Origin: Kitasatospora gansuensis
Lineage (GTDB): Bacteria; Actinomycetota; Actinomycetes; Streptomycetales; Streptomycetaceae
Direction: 5' to 3'
Assembly: GCF_014203705.1 (NCBI RefSeq)
Contig: NZ_JACHJR010000001.1
Location: 1,612,001-1,676,000, forward strand
Length of the DNA stretch: 64,000 nucleotides
The notes below the pieces were generated by a model. It saw only the letters and a list, made by a program, of their open reading frames with translations. It was not told where the DNA came from and searched no databases. Of the stretch, positions 60,489 to 64,000 are shown one piece after another. The translations under genes and the position numbers were made by a program. Numbering within the stretch: the stretch's first letter is position 1; every line of letters begins with the position of its first letter.

Positions 60489-62059
60489 ATGGCCGACATT
60501 TTCGACTCGTACACGACAGCGGAGGCATGGGACGAGATGTTCGAGCGTCCCGGGGTGGTGCGACCGGCCTACGAAGCCGTGTTCGCCGCCTTGAACCCGC
60601 TGGACTCCCTCGAACTCCGGTACCGCACCGACCAGATGGCCCGTGCCTTCACGGACCGCGGTGTGACCTACTCCTACGGTGGCGAGGAACGTCCCTTCCC
60701 GCTCGACCTGGTGCCGCGCCTGCTCGACGCCGTCGAATGGGACCGGCTGAGCCGGGGTGTCCGGCAACGGGTGCTCGCCCTGGAGGCCTTTCTCGCCGAC
60801 GTCTACGGCAGACAGCGGGTCTTCAAGGACGGCGTGGTGCCCTACCGACTGCTGTACTCCTCACCGCACTTCCACCGGGCGGCGCACGGGATAGAACCGC
60901 CGAACGGGGTCCGCATCCACGTCTCCGGGATCGACCTGGTCCGGGACGAGGAGGGCCGGTTCCGGGTGCTGGAGGACAACGTCCGGGTGCCGTCCGGCGT
61001 TTCGTACGTGATCGAGAACCGCCGGGTGATGACCCGGACCTTCCCGGCCCTCTTCGCCGAGCAGCCGGTGCGCCCGGTGGACGAGTACCCGCAGCGCCTG
61101 CTGGCCGCTCTCCGGGCCTGCGCCCCCGAGGGCGTGACCGACCCGGTCGTGACCGTCCTCACGCCGGGTGTGGCCAACGCCGCGTACTTCGAACACGCCC
61201 TGCTGGCACGGCTGATGGGCGTTCAGCTGGTCGAGGGCCGCGACCTGGTCTGCTCCGGCAACCGGGTCCGGATGCGCACCACCCGGGGGAGACCCCGGTC
61301 CACGTGATCTACCGGCGGCTCGACGACGACTTCCTCGACCCGCTGCACTTCCGCCCGGACTCGCTGATCGGCGTGCCGGGCCTGATGGCCGCCGCGCACG
61401 CCGGAAACGTCACGCTGGCCAACGCGGTGGGCAACGGCATCGCCGACGACAAGCTGCTCTACACCTACGTCCCCGACCTGATCCGCTACTACCTGGCGGA
61501 GGAGCCGCTGCTGCCGAACGTGGAGACCATCCGGCCGGAGGAACCGGGCCGGCTGGCGGAGGTGCTGGACCAGCTGGACCGGCTGGTGCTGAAGCCGGTC
61601 GACGGCGCCGGGGGCAAGGGCATCGTGATCGGCCCACGGGCGGAGCGGGACGTACTGGACCGCCTCGCCAAGGAGGTGGCGGCGGACCCGCGCGGCTGGA
61701 TCGCCCAGCGTCCGGTGGCGCTGTCCACCTCGCCGACCCTGAGCCACCGTGCCGACGGCCAGGACGGTCTGGCGCCCCGTCACATCGACCTGCGGCCGTT
61801 CGCCGTCCACGACGGCGAGGACGTGTGGCTGCTCCCGGGCGGGCTGACCCGGGTGGCCCTCGGCGAGGGCAACCTGATCGTCAACTCCAGCCAGGGCGGC
61901 GGCTCCAAGGACACCTGGGTGCTGGCTCCCAGCGCCCCGTCGAACCCACCGGTCGGTGAACACTCCACCGCCGTCAGCGAAGTGATCCCGCGTCAGTTCG
62001 GCCCCGGCACCGGGAGCACGCCCGGCGGCCCGGCCCAGGAGGAGGGACACCAGCAGTGA
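60489..62059 (+). pseudogene. Circularly permuted ATP-grasp protein (DUF404/407), frameshifted
   Basis: A conserved ATP-grasp-type enzyme read in two frames. The first (60489 to about 61290) begins [20 protein letters not shown] and includes [20 protein letters not shown] and [20 protein letters not shown]. The second (from about 61296 to 62059) has [39 protein letters not shown] and [16 protein letters not shown], the ATP-grasp loop. The break is at the G run near 61287 (CGGGGGAG), where one base seems missing for the continuous reading RGETPVHV. All other residues are intact, so this may be a sequencing error rather than decay. Confidence 0.85.
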
Positions 62060-63019
62060 TCACCACCGACACCATGCTCTCCCGGATCGCCGAATCCCTG
62101 TTCTGGGTCGGCCGTTACGTGGAGCGCGCCGACGACACCGCCCGCATCCTGGACGCCTATCTGCACCGGCTGCTCGAGGACCCGTGGAGCGACGAGGACG
62201 CCGCCTGCCGCTCGCTGCACGCCATCCTCGGCGTGGCCGTCCCGACCGAGCAGCACTGCGACATGGACTCGGTCCTGTCCCGGCTCGCCTTCGACGCGGT
62301 CAGCCCCGGCTCCATCGAGGGCGCGCTCCGGGCGGCCCGGCAGAACGCGCTGACCGCACGCGACGTGGTCTCCACCGAGATGTGGGAGACCCTCAACTCC
62401 ACCTGGCACCAGCTCGCCGAGCAGCGCCGCGCGCCGCACCGGACCGCACGCCTACCTCGAACTCGTCCGCCGCCGCGCCGCCCTCTTCTTCGGGCTGGCC
62501 GACTCCACTATGAGCCGGGACGACGGCTGGCGCTTCGTCGTCCTCGGGCGGAGCCTGGAGCGGGTCGACATGATCGCCCGGCTGCTCGCCGTCCGGGTGC
62601 TGGCGGCCGTCCACGCACCCGACTGGCCCACGCTGCTCAGCGCGAGCGGCGCCGAGGAGGCGTTCGTCCGGGCCCGTGGCGCCGGCAGCGACCCGGGCGA
62701 GGTGGCGGCCTTCCTGCTGCTCGACCGGGGATTCCCGCGCTCGGTCCTGCACGCGCTGAGCACCGCCGAGGAGTGCCTGGCCCAACTCGGCGGCGGCACA
62801 CCGGCCTTGCGGCCGCCCGAACCCGCGCGGCTGGCCGTCGGCCGGATGCGCACCAGGCTGGAGTACCTCGACTCCGCCGAGCTGGAGCAGCTGCCCGCGC
62901 TGCTCAGCGAACTCCAACTGGCCTGCGGTGCGGCCACCCGGGCCGTGGCCGAACGCTATTTCCCGTACGACGGACCGATCGAGTGGTCCCACCAGTCCGT
63001 GACGCGAGAGGGAGTGTGA
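62056..63019 (+). pseudogene. Alpha-E domain protein (DUF403), frameshifted
   Basis: The start ATCACC... follows the previous stop directly (GTGA overlap with GTG 62056). The first frame has MLSRIAESLFWVGRYVERAD and TEMWETLNSTWHQLAEQRR. Around 62425-62445 the reading moves by one frame to TGPHAYLELVRRRAALFFGL and GWRFVVLGRSLERVDMIARL, the signature of alpha-E proteins, and runs to TGA 63017-63019. A single-base indel would restore one 320-aa protein. Partner of the ATP-grasp enzyme in many genomes. Confidence 0.85.
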
Positions 63020-63024
63020 TCGGG

Positions 63025-63867
63025 ATGGCCGGCCGACTGCGGATCCGCCACGAGACCCGGGTGGGCTACCCGAGCCCGGCCGGTTCCTCGTACAACGAGG
63101 TACGGATGAGCCCGCTCACCCTGCCGACCCAGACCGTCCTGGACGCGCGGGTGGCCGTCGCCCCGGCCACCTCGCTGTGGACGTACTGGGACTACTGGGG
63201 CACCCAGGTCACCGTGTTCGACCTGGCCGAGTCGCACACCAGCCTCTCGCTGACGGCGACCAGCCTGGTCGAGACCGCCCCGCCGACCCCGCTGCCCACA
63301 CCGCTCGGCCGGACCGAGATCGCCGCCCGGGCGGCCGACTCCCGACTGACGGAGTATCTGGCCGCGACCTCACGCACCGCGGTGAGCCCGGACCTTGCCG
63401 CCCGGGCCCGGGCGGTCGCCGCCGGCCTGGACGCCCACCAGGCCGCGGCGGCGCTCACCGACCTGGTCAGGGAGCGGGTCGCCTACACCCAGGGGACCAC
63501 CGGCGTGCACAGCGGCGCGCAGGACGCCTGGGACCAACAGGCGGGCGTCTGCCAGGACTTCGCCCACCTCACCGCGGCCCTGCTGCGCGCGGCCGGTCTG
63601 CCGGCCCGGTACGTGTCCGGCTATCTGCACCCCTCCCCCGACGCCGAGCTGGAGCGTCCGGTGGCCGGCGAGAGCCATGCCTGGGTCGAGTACTGGGCGG
63701 GCGAGTGGGTCGGCCACGACCCGACCAACGGCACCCATCCCGGCGAGTCCCACGTGATCGTCGCGCGCGGGCGGGAGTACGGCGACGTGCCCCCGCACAA
63801 GGGGGTCTACCGCGGTGCGCCGGGCGAACTGCCCCAGGTGAGGGTGGAGTTCACCCGGCTCGCCTGA
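63025..63867 (+). CDS. Bacterial transglutaminase-like protein
   Basis: 280 aa with the BTLCP N-terminal beta domain (LRIRHETRVGYPSPAGSSYN) and a transglutaminase-type protease core: Cys176 (GVCQDFAHL), His218 (ESHAWVEYW) and Asp232 (HDPTNGT). GTG 63016 would overlap the previous stop by four bases and extend the protein by three residues; I took ATG 63025. It is third in the conserved ATP-grasp / alpha-E / transglutaminase operon, which is thought to build and process an unknown peptide. Confidence 0.9.
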   Translation: MAGRLRIRHETRVGYPSPAGSSYNEVRMSPLTLPTQTVLDARVAVAPATSLWTYWDYWGTQVTVFDLAESHTSLSLTATSLVETAPPTPLPTPLGRTEIAARAADSRLTEYLAATSRTAVSPDLAARARAVAAGLDAHQAAAALTDLVRERVAYTQGTTGVHSGAQDAWDQQAGVCQDFAHLTAALLRAAGLPARYVSGYLHPSPDAELERPVAGESHAWVEYWAGEWVGHDPTNGTHPGESHVIVARGREYGDVPPHKGVYRGAPGELPQVRVEFTRLA

Positions 63868-64000
63868 GACCGGCCGGCCGTTGACGGGCGGCGTCGCGGT
63901 AACTCGATCGTTACCCACGCGGGTTGGTGCAAAGGCTTGGCGGGGCACAGCACAGGCCATATGTTGTCGCAGGCAACAAACAGGGGGCCAGCCGCGCCCC
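63868..64000. other. Terminal intergenic stretch
   Basis: 133 bases without an open frame of note. It includes TAACTCGATCGTTAC (63900-63914, a short imperfect palindrome) and GTTGTCGCAGGCAAC near 63964. These may be promoter or operator elements of a gene beyond the window. Confidence 0.4.

Overview
The window reads as chromosome from a high-GC filamentous actinomycete (Streptomyces or Kitasatospora type). Support: very GC-rich third codon positions, frequent GTG starts, an AfsR/SARP-type regulator, a DUF5133 domain, an ECF sigma/ZAS anti-sigma pair, a deacetylase-glycosyltransferase fusion, an LAATG sortase-like tail and many secreted proteins.

Left part (1-15.5 kb) is ordinary chromosome. 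It has a lipoprotein / ECF sigma / anti-sigma operon, a remnant resembling an organomercurial lyase end, GNAT and YbaK-type genes, an LRV repeat protein, a DUF664/DinB protein, proline iminopeptidase and an AlkB-like dioxygenase. A Cys-containing leader peptide precedes a fused anion-type ABC permease and its ATPase. ArsR, thioesterase II, DUF1684 and MFS genes follow, and the block ends with tRNA-Pro(GGG) and a hairpin terminator.

The middle (15.6-39.4 kb) is a mosaic accessory region directly behind the tRNA. It holds relics of IS701, ISL3, IS630 and IS5 elements plus one IS5-family element with an apparently intact transposase and a passenger gene. Truncated MMPL, LacI, mobilisation-like and CocE genes lie between them. 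Embedded is a carbohydrate-uptake locus: binding protein, two permeases and an MGH1-like glycosidase in one operon, a LacI regulator, and a separate secreted GH-A glycosidase with a ricin-type lectin domain. Three promoters share one architecture, a TTGAC-type -35, a -10 and then a 27-bp palindromic LacI operator. One of them has lost its gene to an IS630 fragment. Release factor 3 (prfC) lies further on, in a segment bounded by two diverged copies of a 41-42 bp repeat.

The segment 35.5-52.8 kb is the most unusual. It is a dense island of small exported proteins: four with an I36/crystallin-like module (one fused to CHAP), three with a shared 'YAGPV' module, three paralogous four-cysteine lipoproteins, a B-lectin protein, a peptidoglycan-binding M15-like protein, and a membrane peptide with its partner. 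Interleaved are a TrmB/LuxR-like regulator, a membrane-anchored XRE regulator with an SH3-like ectodomain, a SARP/NB-ARC regulator and an orphan polyprenyl diphosphate synthase. I infer a cell-surface or extracellular system; nothing in the sequence gives its function.

The right end (53-64 kb) carries a DUF5133-GAF-ANTAR protein, a polysaccharide deacetylase/GT2 fusion (PNAG-synthase-like) with a partner membrane protein and a divergent GH16-like lipoprotein. It continues with a nitrilase and a divergent TetR gene sharing a clear operator, a broken alginate-lyase gene, and an ATP-grasp / alpha-E / transglutaminase operon in which the first two genes each carry a frameshift.
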